Origin: Lachnospiraceae bacterium C10
GTDB taxonomy: Bacteria; Bacillota; Clostridia; Lachnospirales; Lachnospiraceae
Length of the DNA stretch: 64,000 nt
Direction: 5' to 3'
Assembly: GCA_900100095.1 (NCBI GenBank)
Contig: FMTN01000016.1
Location: 1 to 64,000 of the forward strand
Positions 11,268 to 20,729 of the stretch are shown here, one piece after another (position 1 is the stretch's first letter; every line of letters starts with the position of its first letter). The translations under genes were made by a program, and so were the position numbers. A model generated the notes under the pieces. It was not told the origin of the DNA. It worked only from the letters and a program-made list of their open reading frames with translations, and did not search any database.

Positions 11268-11804
11268 ATGTACAAAGTCGGCGATTATTTGATGCATGAA
11301 AGTTCAGGTGTGTGTCAGGTGACAGAGATTTCTGAGAAGGCCCTGCATGGAAGAGGCTCAGAGAGAATGTATTACAGTTTAGAGCCTGTATTTGAGAAGG
11401 GTAGTCAGATTATTACACCGGTTGATTCTAAGGCTAGAATTCGAGATGTTAAGTCACAGGATGAATTCGAGGAATTATTAGATGATGTTCCGGAGCTTGA
11501 TATTATCAAGGAAGAGAACACCAGAGCTAGAGCTGAGAAGTTCAAGGAGAAGATTTCTCTGTTTGATCCGGCCCCGCTTGCTACCGTTGTTAAGTCAATC
11601 TATCTTCATCAGCAGATGCGAATTGCTTCCGGTAAGAAGGCAATGAGCTCTGATGAGCGTGTTATGGAAGTAGCAGGTCGTCGCCTGTTTGAGGAGATGG
11701 CTTTTTCACTTAAGACAGATGTAGAATCTGTTAAGAACGCTTTCTTTATCCGTCTTGAGAAGGAGAAGGAAGATGTTGTTGAGAAGGCAACAGCATCCAA
11801 ATAA
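11268..11804 (+). CDS. CarD/CdnL-family transcriptional regulator
   Basis: 178 aa. The N-terminal RNA polymerase interaction domain is clear (YKVGDYLMHESSGVCQVTEI, then the PV-rich strand YYSLEPVFEKGSQIITPVDS), followed by a helical C-terminal DNA-binding part. CarD/CdnL proteins bind the RNAP beta subunit and stabilise open complexes at rRNA and other promoters. AGGAGGT precedes the ATG. The roughly 195-nt leader contains a possible attenuator, and a strong terminator follows, so the gene is monocistronic. Confidence 0.9.
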   Translation: MYKVGDYLMHESSGVCQVTEISEKALHGRGSERMYYSLEPVFEKGSQIITPVDSKARIRDVKSQDEFEELLDDVPELDIIKEENTRARAEKFKEKISLFDPAPLATVVKSIYLHQQMRIASGKKAMSSDERVMEVAGRRLFEEMAFSLKTDVESVKNAFFIRLEKEKEDVVEKATASK

Positions 11805-11829
11805 TATAACAGATACAGATAAAGCTTTG

Positions 11830-11859
11830 GCGCTGCCGGTATTACCGGTAGCGCTTTTT
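11830..11859 (+). terminator. Terminator of the CarD-family gene
   Basis: GCGCTGCCGGT-ATT-ACCGGTAGCGC stem (one mismatch) followed by TTTTTA. Confidence 0.9.
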
Positions 11860-11889
11860 ATGTTATACTAGTTAACATGATGTTAGAAG

Positions 11890-12231
11890 ATGAAAGGGGG
11901 AGGGACTTTGATTCCGTTGTTAGCGCAGAACAGTGTTGACCATAAGATTCAGTTTCAAATGTCTGTCATTGTAGGTAATTACGAATATTACTATGCCTGT
12001 GGTATTTTTTCAAAACTGGTGGATGCCGATTGGAATCAGGATACGTTACCGAACGAACTGATGGAGAAGGTGCAGAAGGCTATTTCAGGTTATACGCCAA
12101 AGGGAAAGTATGAAGAATACCTGATCTATCTGCTTCGTCGCTATGAGCCGCGGGAAGAGGATTATGATGATATGACCCGGCTGTTATTTGAAAAGGGGCA
12201 GACGTATGAATTTCCGGGGGAGGAAGCATGA
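11890..12231 (+). CDS. Hypothetical protein
   Basis: 113 aa from ATG 11890; the purine run GGGGGAGGG lies inside this start, so TTG 11908 is an alternative that would give 107 aa. Acidic soluble protein with no signal peptide and no motif I recognise (contains YYYACGIFSKLVDADWN and a C-terminal acidic region). It overlaps the amidase start by 4 bp (ATGA), so it is translated with the envelope cluster that follows and may relate to it. Confidence 0.6.
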   Translation: MKGGGTLIPLLAQNSVDHKIQFQMSVIVGNYEYYYACGIFSKLVDADWNQDTLPNELMEKVQKAISGYTPKGKYEEYLIYLLRRYEPREEDYDDMTRLLFEKGQTYEFPGEEA

Positions 12232-12881
12232 AGAAAAGAAAGAAAGGCAGTCGTGCCGGCCAGGTATGGCAGATTGTAGTATATAGTTTTGCTTTGATCG
12301 GAGTCGTCTCGACCATTATATTTTTCGGAAGACTTGTTACAGGGCAGTTTTCATCCGGTTCGAAGCAGACGAAAAAGGTTGAAAAGCCTCAGATCAACGT
12401 ACGGCTGTTAGATATTAATCCTTATTCAAGACCCGGGAATAAGCTTGAACATGTCAAAGGGGTGGTCATTCACTATACGGCAAATCCGGGATCGACAGCG
12501 CAGCAGAACCGGGATTATTTTGAAGGATTAAAGGACAGTCATCTCACGCATGCAAGTTCCCATTTTGTAGTAGGAATCGATGGAGAAATCGTGCAGTGTA
12601 TACCGACAGCGGAGCAGGCTTATGCCAGCAACGAGCGAAATGAAGACACGGTGGCAATCGAATGCTGTCATCCGGATGAGAGTGGTAAATTCAGTAAAGA
12701 TACCTATTCATCCGTTGTAGCATTGACAGCATATATCTGCAGGAAGTATCATTTGTCCAGCCAGGATGTTATCCGCCACTATGATATTACAGGCAAGCTT
12801 TGTCCGAAGTATTATGTCGAGAATGAAGGCAAGTGGGATGCGTTTAAGAAGGATGTGGCGGAAAAGTTAGGAGAAGAATAA
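12228..12881 (+). CDS. Membrane-anchored N-acetylmuramoyl-L-alanine amidase (Amidase_2)
   Basis: 217 aa. A basic N-terminus (KKRKKGSRAG) is followed by one membrane segment (about 14-37), then an extracytoplasmic Amidase_2/PGRP domain. Candidate zinc ligands are readable: HYTANPG (H near 82), RHYDITGK (H near 184) and the cysteine of LCPKYY (about 192). This is the T7-lysozyme-like H/H/C set, and the enzyme would cleave the MurNAc-L-Ala bond of peptidoglycan. It overlaps the upstream hypothetical gene by 4 bp and is followed 6 bp later by a PAP2 phosphatase. Confidence 0.88.
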   Translation: MKKRKKGSRAGQVWQIVVYSFALIGVVSTIIFFGRLVTGQFSSGSKQTKKVEKPQINVRLLDINPYSRPGNKLEHVKGVVIHYTANPGSTAQQNRDYFEGLKDSHLTHASSHFVVGIDGEIVQCIPTAEQAYASNERNEDTVAIECCHPDESGKFSKDTYSSVVALTAYICRKYHLSSQDVIRHYDITGKLCPKYYVENEGKWDAFKKDVAEKLGEE

Positions 12882-12886
12882 ACGGA

Positions 12887-13384
12887 ATGAAAGATGAGCG
12901 TTACTGTAAATTAAATCATATCATGCATCAGAAAAAGCGTTATCGCATTCTTGTGACGGCCTTTGATAAGATGGTAACTTTGCTTACCGCTGCATCTTAT
13001 CCGCTTTTGCTGGCTTATTTGTATTTTAAGCGGACGGAGTGGCTGATACCCATGATACTGGTTCCGGGGTTCGGATTTCTGGCGATTACGTTGATCCGGG
13101 GAGGAATCAATGCGAGACGGCCCTATGAAGTCTTGGGATATGAACCGGTTATACCAAAGGATACGACAGGAAACGGATTTCCAAGCCGGCACGCATTCAG
13201 CGTTTTTATGATTGCCGTGACCTATTACTTTATTGATCCGGGTTGTGGCGCTCTGGTTGGATTTATGGGTGTTTTGCTCTGTGTCCTTCGGGTGCTGGGC
13301 GGCGTACATTATATACGTGATGTGGTGGCAGGAGCAGCAGCTGCCATGATTTATGGTTTTTTGTGTTACTTCATGATTCTGTAG
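12887..13384 (+). CDS. PAP2-family membrane phosphatase
   Basis: 165 aa multi-helix membrane protein. The three PAP2 motifs are readable: RRPYEVLGYEP, the central GNGFPSRHAFS (PSRH) and RVLGGVHYIRDVVAG (R...H...D). Such enzymes dephosphorylate lipid phosphates, for example undecaprenyl-PP or phosphatidic acid. The location after an amidase suggests an envelope role. The next gene starts 12 bp after the stop. Confidence 0.88.
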   Translation: MKDERYCKLNHIMHQKKRYRILVTAFDKMVTLLTAASYPLLLAYLYFKRTEWLIPMILVPGFGFLAITLIRGGINARRPYEVLGYEPVIPKDTTGNGFPSRHAFSVFMIAVTYYFIDPGCGALVGFMGVLLCVLRVLGGVHYIRDVVAGAAAAMIYGFLCYFMIL

Positions 13385-13395
13385 TCGGGGGAACT

Positions 13396-13704
13396 ATGAC
13401 AAAAAATATGAAATTTTTAATCGCTACAGTGCTATCTGTGGCAGGAACCATTATGATGATTTATGTAGGTGGCTATCTGTTATTTGTAGCACCTTTACTT
13501 TCTTTATATCAGCATTTTCTTGATCAAAGTCTTACAGGGAGACTGCTTCTTGTGGATCTGATCAAGATCTTTTTTGCAGGGACGGCAGGAGGAGCCATCT
13601 GGTGTATCTTTGACATAGCGGCCGGCTATTTTCGGGATGACAAGGGAGATGCTCCTAGGCCGAAGAAGGAAGTACAGGAGACAGCGGAAAAAGAAGAAAA
13701 GTAG
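13396..13704 (+). CDS. Small membrane protein, function unknown
   Basis: 102 aa from ATG 13396 behind GGGGGAACT; an in-frame ATG at 13363 lies inside the PAP2 gene and is unlikely. Two transmembrane segments (about 5-26 and 50-71), then a charged, Lys/Glu-rich cytoplasmic tail. I recognise no family. It closes the envelope cluster and ends at a bidirectional terminator shared with guaB. Confidence 0.65.
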   Translation: MTKNMKFLIATVLSVAGTIMMIYVGGYLLFVAPLLSLYQHFLDQSLTGRLLLVDLIKIFFAGTAGGAIWCIFDIAAGYFRDDKGDAPRPKKEVQETAEKEEK

Positions 13705-13726
13705 AATACATTTGCTGAATAAAAAG

Positions 13727-13761
13727 GGCAAGTGAAAACCAAAGTTTTCACTTGCCTTTTT
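13727..13761. terminator. Bidirectional terminator between the envelope cluster and guaB
   Basis: Perfect stem GGCAAGTGAAAAC/GTTTTCACTTGCC with A-rich left and T-rich right flanks, so it serves both convergent transcripts. Confidence 0.92.
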
Positions 13762-13781
13762 AATGTCAATCCAACCGGAAA

Positions 13782-15254
<1,473 letters not shown>

Positions 15255-15342
15255 TCATTAAGAAATGTGTAAATAATGGTTCAATAGTAAATGGAAACAT
15301 AATGCGACGATTATGTTTCTTATCAGAAATATAATTGGATAA

Positions 15343-15371
15343 ATACTAGCAAAATCATAGTTGTCTGTCAA
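15343..15371 (-). promoter_or_regulatory. guaB promoter
   Basis: On the minus strand: TTGACA (15371-15366), 17-bp spacer, TAGTAT (15348-15343). It implies a leader of about 100 nt. No guanine riboswitch or other known leader motif was recognised. Confidence 0.75.
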
Positions 15372-15527
15372 CTGAAAAAATAGCCAAAAACCTTGTGAAT
15401 TAGCGGTATATCCTTGTCTGTGCGCATTATTAATGCGTTGAAATGTTAAAGTGTTGCGGTGATTTTTATCTATTGAAGGAACAAAAGGATGAAAAAGAAC
15501 AAATAAAGAAAAAACAGGGAATTGGTA

Positions 15528-15584
15528 TTGCGTTCTATTTTCGGATGATATAAACTAGATATCGTTCGGTTAGTTACATCTAAC
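15528..15584 (+). promoter_or_regulatory. Candidate pflB promoter with GTTAG-N6-CTAAC dyad
   Basis: TTGCGT (-35, 15528) with a short 15-bp spacer to TATAAA (-10, 15549), then the dyad GTTAG-TTACAT-CTAAC at 15569-15584, just past the predicted transcript start. The same dyad occurs at 34197. The spacing differs from the Rex consensus. The rest of the 15372-15635 gap is AT-rich with no gene. Confidence 0.45.
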
Positions 15585-15635
15585 AACATAATAAGCCGAA
15601 GGCACACATACATCTTAGTTACAATAGGAGGAAAT

Positions 15636-17906
15636 ATGTCACAGCGTGAAGAGTGGAGAGGCTTTACGGACGGTCATTGGAATGATGACGTGAACGTTAG
15701 AGACTTCATCCAGAGAAACTACACACCTTATGATGGAGATGAGAGTTTCCTTGAGGGTCCGACAGAGGCTACAAATAAGTTATGGGGTCGTCTGCAGGAA
15801 TTACAGAAAGAGGAGAGAAGTAAGGACGGTGTCCTTGATATGGAGACAGAGATCGTTTCTTCTCTTACTGCTTACGGACCTGGATATATTGACGAGAGCA
15901 TGAAGGATCTGGAGCAGGTTGTAGGTTTACAGACCGATAAGCCTCTGAAGAGAGCTTTTATGCCATACGGTGGAATCAAGATGGCAGAGGAGGCTTGTGA
16001 GACTTACGGATACAAGCCAAGCGAGAAGCTGCATGAGATCTTTACCAAATATCATAAGACACATAACCAGGCTGTTTTTGATGCGTACACACCGGAGATG
16101 CGTGCCGCACGTCACAGCCATATCGTAACAGGTCTTCCGGATACCTACGGTCGTGGACGTATCGTCGGTGACTACAGAAGAGTTGCTCTGTACGGAATTG
16201 ACTTCCTGATTGAGAAGAAGGAAGCAGACAAGGCAAACTGTGGTAACGGTACCATGACAGAGAAGGTGATCCGTCTTCGTGAGGAGCTCTCTGAGCAGAT
16301 CCGTGCACTTCATGGAATGAAGGCAATGGCGGAGATCTACGGATTCGATATCAGCAAGCCTGCAAAGAATGCCAAGGAAGCAGTACAGTGGCTGTACTTC
16401 GGTTACCTTGCTGCAATCAAGACACAGAACGGTGCTGCAATGTCTGTCGGACGTGTATCCACCTTCCTTGATATCTATATCACAAGAGATCTTGCAGAGG
16501 GAACACTGACAGAGAGCCAGGCTCAGGAGCTGATCGACCACATGGTAATGAAGTTCCGTATGGTTAAGTTTGCCCGTATTCCTTCCTACAACCAGCTGTT
16601 CTCAGGAGATCCTGTATGGGCAACTCTTGAGGTGGCAGGTATTGGTATGGATGGTCGTCATATGGTTACAAAGAACGACTACCGTTTCCTGCATACATTA
16701 GAGAACATGGGACCTTCACCGGAGCCGAACCTTACAGTACTTTACAGCTCTGATCTTCCGGAAGTATTCAAGAAGTACGCAGCAAAGATTTCTGTTACAA
16801 CATCTTCCATCCAGTATGAGAATGATGATGTTATGAAGCCGGTATGGGGCGACGATTACAGCATCTGCTGCTGTGTATCTGCAACACAGACCGGTAAGGA
16901 AATGCAGTTCTTCGGAGCACGTGCCAACCTTGCAAAGGCTCTTCTTTACGCAATCAATGGTGGTAAGGATGAGAAGTTTATGGACAAGAACGGTAAGCAC
17001 ATGCAGATTGCACCGGAAATTGCTCCGATTACATCTGAGGTTCTTGACTATGAAGAGGTCGCACACAAGTATGACATCATGCTTGACTGGTTGGCTGACC
17101 TCTATGTAAATATTCTGAATCTGATTCAGTATATGCATGACAAGTACTACTACGAGAGCGCAGAGATGGCTCTTATTGATACCGATGTACGCAGAACATT
17201 TGCTACAGGTATCGCAGGATTCTCTCATGTGGTTGACTCTCTTTCTGCCATCAAGTACGCGAAGGTAACTCCGGTACGTGATGAAGAGGGCGTTACCGTT
17301 GACTTTAAGGTGGAGGGTGACTTCCCTAAGTATGGTAATGACGATGAGAGAGCAGACAAGATTGCTGTTGACCTTCTTAAGACCTTTATGAACAAGATCA
17401 AGAAGTACGACACATATCGTGATTCTGAGCCTACAACATCCATCCTTACCATTACATCCAACGTTGTTTACGGTAAGGCAACCGGTGCTACACCGGATGG
17501 AAGAGGCGCTTTTAAGCCATTCGCACCGGGGGCAAACCCTGCATATGGAGCAGAGGAGAGCGGACTTCTTGCATCTCTTAACTCTGTGGCAAAGCTTCCT
17601 TATGAGTATGCTTTGGATGGAATTTCCAATACACAGACCATGACACCGGATTCTCTCGGACATGATGACGAGGAGCGTAGTGACAAGTTAGTACACGTAC
17701 TGGATGGTTACTTCGATCAGGGAGCACATCATCTGAATGTTAACGTATTCGGTAAGGAGATGCTTCTTGATGCTATGGAGCATCCTGAGAAGCCTGAGTA
17801 CGCAAACTTCACCATCCGTGTATCAGGATATGCTGTTAAGTTTATCGATCTGACACGCGAGCAGCAGATGGATGTTATTACAAGAACATTCCACCACAGC
17901 TTGTAA
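15636..17906 (+). CDS. pflB: Formate acetyltransferase (pyruvate formate-lyase)
   Basis: 756 aa, normal length. Converts pyruvate and CoA to acetyl-CoA and formate by radical chemistry, central to mixed-acid fermentation. The catalytic cysteines lie in [19 protein letters not shown] (about residues 407-425) and the glycyl-radical loop is RVSGYAVKF near the C-terminus (G about 731), followed by [11 protein letters not shown] as in E. coli PFL. AGGAGG precedes the ATG. The codon choice is strongly biased, as for a highly expressed gene. Its activase lies 1.8 kb downstream, separated by an opposite-strand GGDEF gene. Confidence 0.98.
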   Translation: MSQREEWRGFTDGHWNDDVNVRDFIQRNYTPYDGDESFLEGPTEATNKLWGRLQELQKEERSKDGVLDMETEIVSSLTAYGPGYIDESMKDLEQVVGLQTDKPLKRAFMPYGGIKMAEEACETYGYKPSEKLHEIFTKYHKTHNQAVFDAYTPEMRAARHSHIVTGLPDTYGRGRIVGDYRRVALYGIDFLIEKKEADKANCGNGTMTEKVIRLREELSEQIRALHGMKAMAEIYGFDISKPAKNAKEAVQWLYFGYLAAIKTQNGAAMSVGRVSTFLDIYITRDLAEGTLTESQAQELIDHMVMKFRMVKFARIPSYNQLFSGDPVWATLEVAGIGMDGRHMVTKNDYRFLHTLENMGPSPEPNLTVLYSSDLPEVFKKYAAKISVTTSSIQYENDDVMKPVWGDDYSICCCVSATQTGKEMQFFGARANLAKALLYAINGGKDEKFMDKNGKHMQIAPEIAPITSEVLDYEEVAHKYDIMLDWLADLYVNILNLIQYMHDKYYYESAEMALIDTDVRRTFATGIAGFSHVVDSLSAIKYAKVTPVRDEEGVTVDFKVEGDFPKYGNDDERADKIAVDLLKTFMNKIKKYDTYRDSEPTTSILTITSNVVYGKATGATPDGRGAFKPFAPGANPAYGAEESGLLASLNSVAKLPYEYALDGISNTQTMTPDSLGHDDEERSDKLVHVLDGYFDQGAHHLNVNVFGKEMLLDAMEHPEKPEYANFTIRVSGYAVKFIDLTREQQMDVITRTFHHSL

Positions 17907-17929
17907 GATTTTTAGACAATGCATAAAAA

Positions 17930-17964
17930 GGGGCAGGTCGTCTTAGACGAACCTGCCCTTTCTT
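17930..17964. terminator. Terminator shared by pflB and the TPR-GGDEF gene
   Basis: Hairpin with GGGCAGGT...ACCTGCCC outer stem and a CGTC/GACG inner stem; T-rich on the right (TTTCTT) and A-rich on the left, so it works on both strands. Confidence 0.88.
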
Positions 17965-17987
17965 ATGATATAGGAATATTGGAAAGA

Positions 17988-19616
17988 TTATAAACGAAAA
18001 TCCTGTGGCAACGGGATAAGCTTGTCAATAAAGGAGATGCTGTTTTTTCCTTTGCGCTTTACATCATAGAGTGCATGGTCAGCAGCATACATAAAGTCCC
18101 AGGTACGGTTCTTGTTCTTCGGGATGGACTGACAGATTCCCTGGGAGATGGTCATAGGAGGAAGAAGGGTTCCGTTATCTGCCGTGATGGAGAGCTTATT
18201 TACATTCTTTTTCAGGGAAGATGCAATGGAACGGATTTCCTCTGCTGTTTTGTTTTCATACAGGATAACAAATTCGTCTCCACCATAGCGGAAGGCGGTA
18301 ACGCCCTCTTCATTCATGCCACGCAGGAGTTTGCCCAGGGCACACAGATACCGGTCACCGCTCTGATGTCCAAGGGTATCGTTGAAATCTTTGAAATTAT
18401 CAATATCTACAATCTCGATGGCGAGTGTGGTTTTGTCAATGTAGGCCTTGTCAAAAGCCTGTTCTGACGCATCGTTGAAGGCGAGACGGTTCGGAAGTCC
18501 TGTGAGAGGATCGGTGGTCGCCTGTCGTAAAAGACGCTTGTTTTTCTGACGAAGTTCATCCAGATCGTTACGGAGATTCAAAAAGTAGGCATATTCTTTG
18601 TTGGTCTCGGCCATGTATTGTTCGGTCGATTCGTAATAGAGGTGAAAAGCTTCCATCTCCCCTTTTGTATCACCCACATGCTTGTGATATTGAATGGAGA
18701 GTCGGGCCAGAGACTGGCGAATAAAAGGAATATCGCACTGATCCACCTGTGGAAGGAGGATATCCAGAATTTGTTTAACGGGTCTGGGGTAACCGCTTTC
18801 CAAAACATTACCGGCAAAGATCAGGATATCGGAAATATCGTCGATGTTTAAAGTTTGTGCTTTCAGACGATCAAGCAAAGTCCTGGTCAAAGAGATGCGC
18901 TCCTTGTCATTGCCTGTTTTATAGGCGTATGCTGTTGCAGCTTCCAGATAGAGAGGGTCGATATGAAACTCTTCCCTTTTTTCGGAAGACTCGTTGGCAA
19001 GCAGGGTGTTTAATTCTTCCATGGAGGATTCCATCAGAACCATGTAGTTGCTTCGAATAGCAGCCAGGATCAACTGACAAAGAGAATAGGAATAGATGGT
19101 AAAATAGTAGTCGTCATCTTTACCACATATTTTTATAAGGTCAATGGCGGTATGATAACGGGCAATGGCTTCTTCACGCTGTTCCATCAGATCGTACTGT
19201 GTACCGATATTATATTCAAAAATAGCCTTTAACTGCGGGCTTTCGGCCTGTCTGGCACAGGACATGGCCTGCATATAATAATCAAAGGCAAGTTCCGTCA
19301 ATCCATGATCGGTGGCATTGATGCCAAGGAAGTTATAGCAGCGGGCTAAAACCGTGATATCGTCGGCCTGATTGCTCAGATGAAGAATGGCACGACGAAG
19401 ATACAGATAAAACTGATCGTAGGATTTGGGACAATTGTAGTAATACTGGGCCAGATAAAAGCAGGCCGTGCCGGTTAGACTGTCATTACCGGTCTGTTCT
19501 CCATAGGATAGAATGCTCTGACATGTGTCGAGATAATCGTCGGAAAAGTCAAAACGATCCTGTGCGAGTTTGTCTAAGGCCTTCCGGATGAATTTTGGAT
19601 AAGATGAAATTGTCAT
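17988..19616 (-). CDS. Cytosolic TPR-GGDEF protein (probable diguanylate cyclase)
   Basis: 542 aa with no membrane segment. Residues about 1-340 are helical repeats of TPR type (many YY/AY...A patterns), then a short coiled linker (LNLRNDLDELRQKNKRLLRQ) and a GGDEF domain starting ATTDPLTGLPNRLAF. The active site is intact: VDIDNFKDFNDTLGH for metal binding and FRYGGDEF (about 448). The inhibitory RxxD site is absent: the matching positions read EEGV. It is probably an active c-di-GMP synthase controlled by protein contacts of the TPR part. It lies head-to-head with pflA, splitting the pfl pair. Confidence 0.88.
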   Translation of the reverse strand: MTISSYPKFIRKALDKLAQDRFDFSDDYLDTCQSILSYGEQTGNDSLTGTACFYLAQYYYNCPKSYDQFYLYLRRAILHLSNQADDITVLARCYNFLGINATDHGLTELAFDYYMQAMSCARQAESPQLKAIFEYNIGTQYDLMEQREEAIARYHTAIDLIKICGKDDDYYFTIYSYSLCQLILAAIRSNYMVLMESSMEELNTLLANESSEKREEFHIDPLYLEAATAYAYKTGNDKERISLTRTLLDRLKAQTLNIDDISDILIFAGNVLESGYPRPVKQILDILLPQVDQCDIPFIRQSLARLSIQYHKHVGDTKGEMEAFHLYYESTEQYMAETNKEYAYFLNLRNDLDELRQKNKRLLRQATTDPLTGLPNRLAFNDASEQAFDKAYIDKTTLAIEIVDIDNFKDFNDTLGHQSGDRYLCALGKLLRGMNEEGVTAFRYGGDEFVILYENKTAEEIRSIASSLKKNVNKLSITADNGTLLPPMTISQGICQSIPKNKNRTWDFMYAADHALYDVKRKGKNSISFIDKLIPLPQDFRL

Positions 19617-19683
19617 AAGTTATCACCTCTAAAACAAGCTGTCGTGATATAGTAAGTATGGGGTCATTATAGCAGAATCTATA

Positions 19684-19711
19684 TTGACAAACAAATGTGG
19701 ATTGATACAAT
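19684..19711 (+). promoter_or_regulatory. pflA promoter
   Basis: TTGACA (19684), 16-bp spacer, TACAAT (19706). It predicts a transcript start near 19718, which excludes the upstream in-frame ATG at 19695 and supports the start at 19737. A divergent -10 (TATAAT on the minus strand, 19671-19666) serves the TPR-GGDEF gene. Confidence 0.7.
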
Positions 19712-19736
19712 GAGCACGCGGAGGCTTATATATATA

Positions 19737-20528
19737 ATGGAAGAAACAGTTAAGATACCACAGAAAAATATAATGGGAAAGATACATTCGATTGAGACCT
19801 TTGGCAGTGTAGACGGCCCGGGCGTTCGTTTTGTCATTTTTCTTCAGGGATGTAATATGAGATGTAAGTACTGTCATAATCCGGACACCTGGAAGTTGGA
19901 AGGTGCTTACAAGGTTAAGGAGCAACAGTGGGTCCGCCCTGAGGAAAAGAGTGCGGATGAGCTGTTAAAGCAGGCCCTTCGGTACAAGAGCTACTGGGGG
20001 AAGGAGGGCGGAATTACAGTAAGTGGCGGAGAAGCCCTTCTTCAGATCGATTTCGTTCTGGAACTTTTTACAAAGGCCAAGGCGATGGGGATCCATACCT
20101 GTCTTGATACCTCAGCCAATCCTTATACAACAGAGGAGCCATTCTATTCCAAATGGGAGGCTCTTATGAAGGTGTGTGACCTTGTCATGCTGGATATCAA
20201 GCATATCGATGCAAAGGCACATAAGGAATTAACAGCGCAGGATAATGGGAATATTTTACAGGCGGCAAAGGATATCAGTGACAGAGGCGTTTGTTTGTGG
20301 ATCCGTCATGTGCTGGTGCCGGGAATTACAACGGATGCAGCGGATCTTAAAAGACTGCGGGAATTTATCGATACCTTAAAGACAGTACAGAGGGTGGAAG
20401 TTTTGCCGTATCATACCCTTGGAACCTTCAAATGGAAGGAACTTGGAATTGCGTACGCTCTGGAAGGTGTAAATCCTCCAAGTGCGGAAGAAGTGCAGCT
20501 GGCAAGGGAAATCCTCGGTGCGAAGTAG
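19737..20528 (+). CDS. pflA: Pyruvate formate-lyase activating enzyme
   Basis: 263 aa radical-SAM enzyme that installs the glycyl radical in PflB. The Fe-S motif CNMRCKYCHNP (CX3CX2C) and the SAM-binding VSGGEALLQ are intact, preceded by GSVDGPGVRFVIFLQG. Start chosen at ATG 19737 because GGAGG (19721-19725) lies upstream and the promoter overlaps the earlier in-frame ATG. The predicted leader is only about 20 nt. It has its own promoter, unlike the common pflB-pflA operon. Confidence 0.95.
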   Translation: MEETVKIPQKNIMGKIHSIETFGSVDGPGVRFVIFLQGCNMRCKYCHNPDTWKLEGAYKVKEQQWVRPEEKSADELLKQALRYKSYWGKEGGITVSGGEALLQIDFVLELFTKAKAMGIHTCLDTSANPYTTEEPFYSKWEALMKVCDLVMLDIKHIDAKAHKELTAQDNGNILQAAKDISDRGVCLWIRHVLVPGITTDAADLKRLREFIDTLKTVQRVEVLPYHTLGTFKWKELGIAYALEGVNPPSAEEVQLAREILGAK

Positions 20529-20682
20529 GAAACTGCAGGAGAACGAGAGATAAATAAGAGACAAACAAGAGGCTATGGACTGTCATAGCCTGATAAACAA
20601 ATGCTTGTGTTTGTATATTTTGGCAAGACAACGAAGGCGGGATTGAATATGTCAATTCCCCTTCTTTTTTTTTACACTAGAG

Positions 20683-20710
20683 TTGACAAAAAACAGACTT
20701 AGCTTAGAAA
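20683..20710 (+). promoter_or_regulatory. Promoter of the MMPL operon
   Basis: TTGACA (20683), 16-bp spacer, TAGAAA (20705), 20 bp before the MMPL gene start. Confidence 0.55.
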
Positions 20711-20729
20711 TGGGAAGTGATGAGAGAAA

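Noticed and set aside
15569-15584. Rex (redox repressor) site at pflB
   Set aside because: The dyad is GTTA-N8-TAAC, while the Rex consensus has GTTA-N6-TAAC; listed instead as an unknown shared dyad.
16716-17663. 315-codon open frame on the minus strand opposite pflB
   Set aside because: A shadow of the highly biased codon use of pflB; the plus-strand gene is complete with all motifs.
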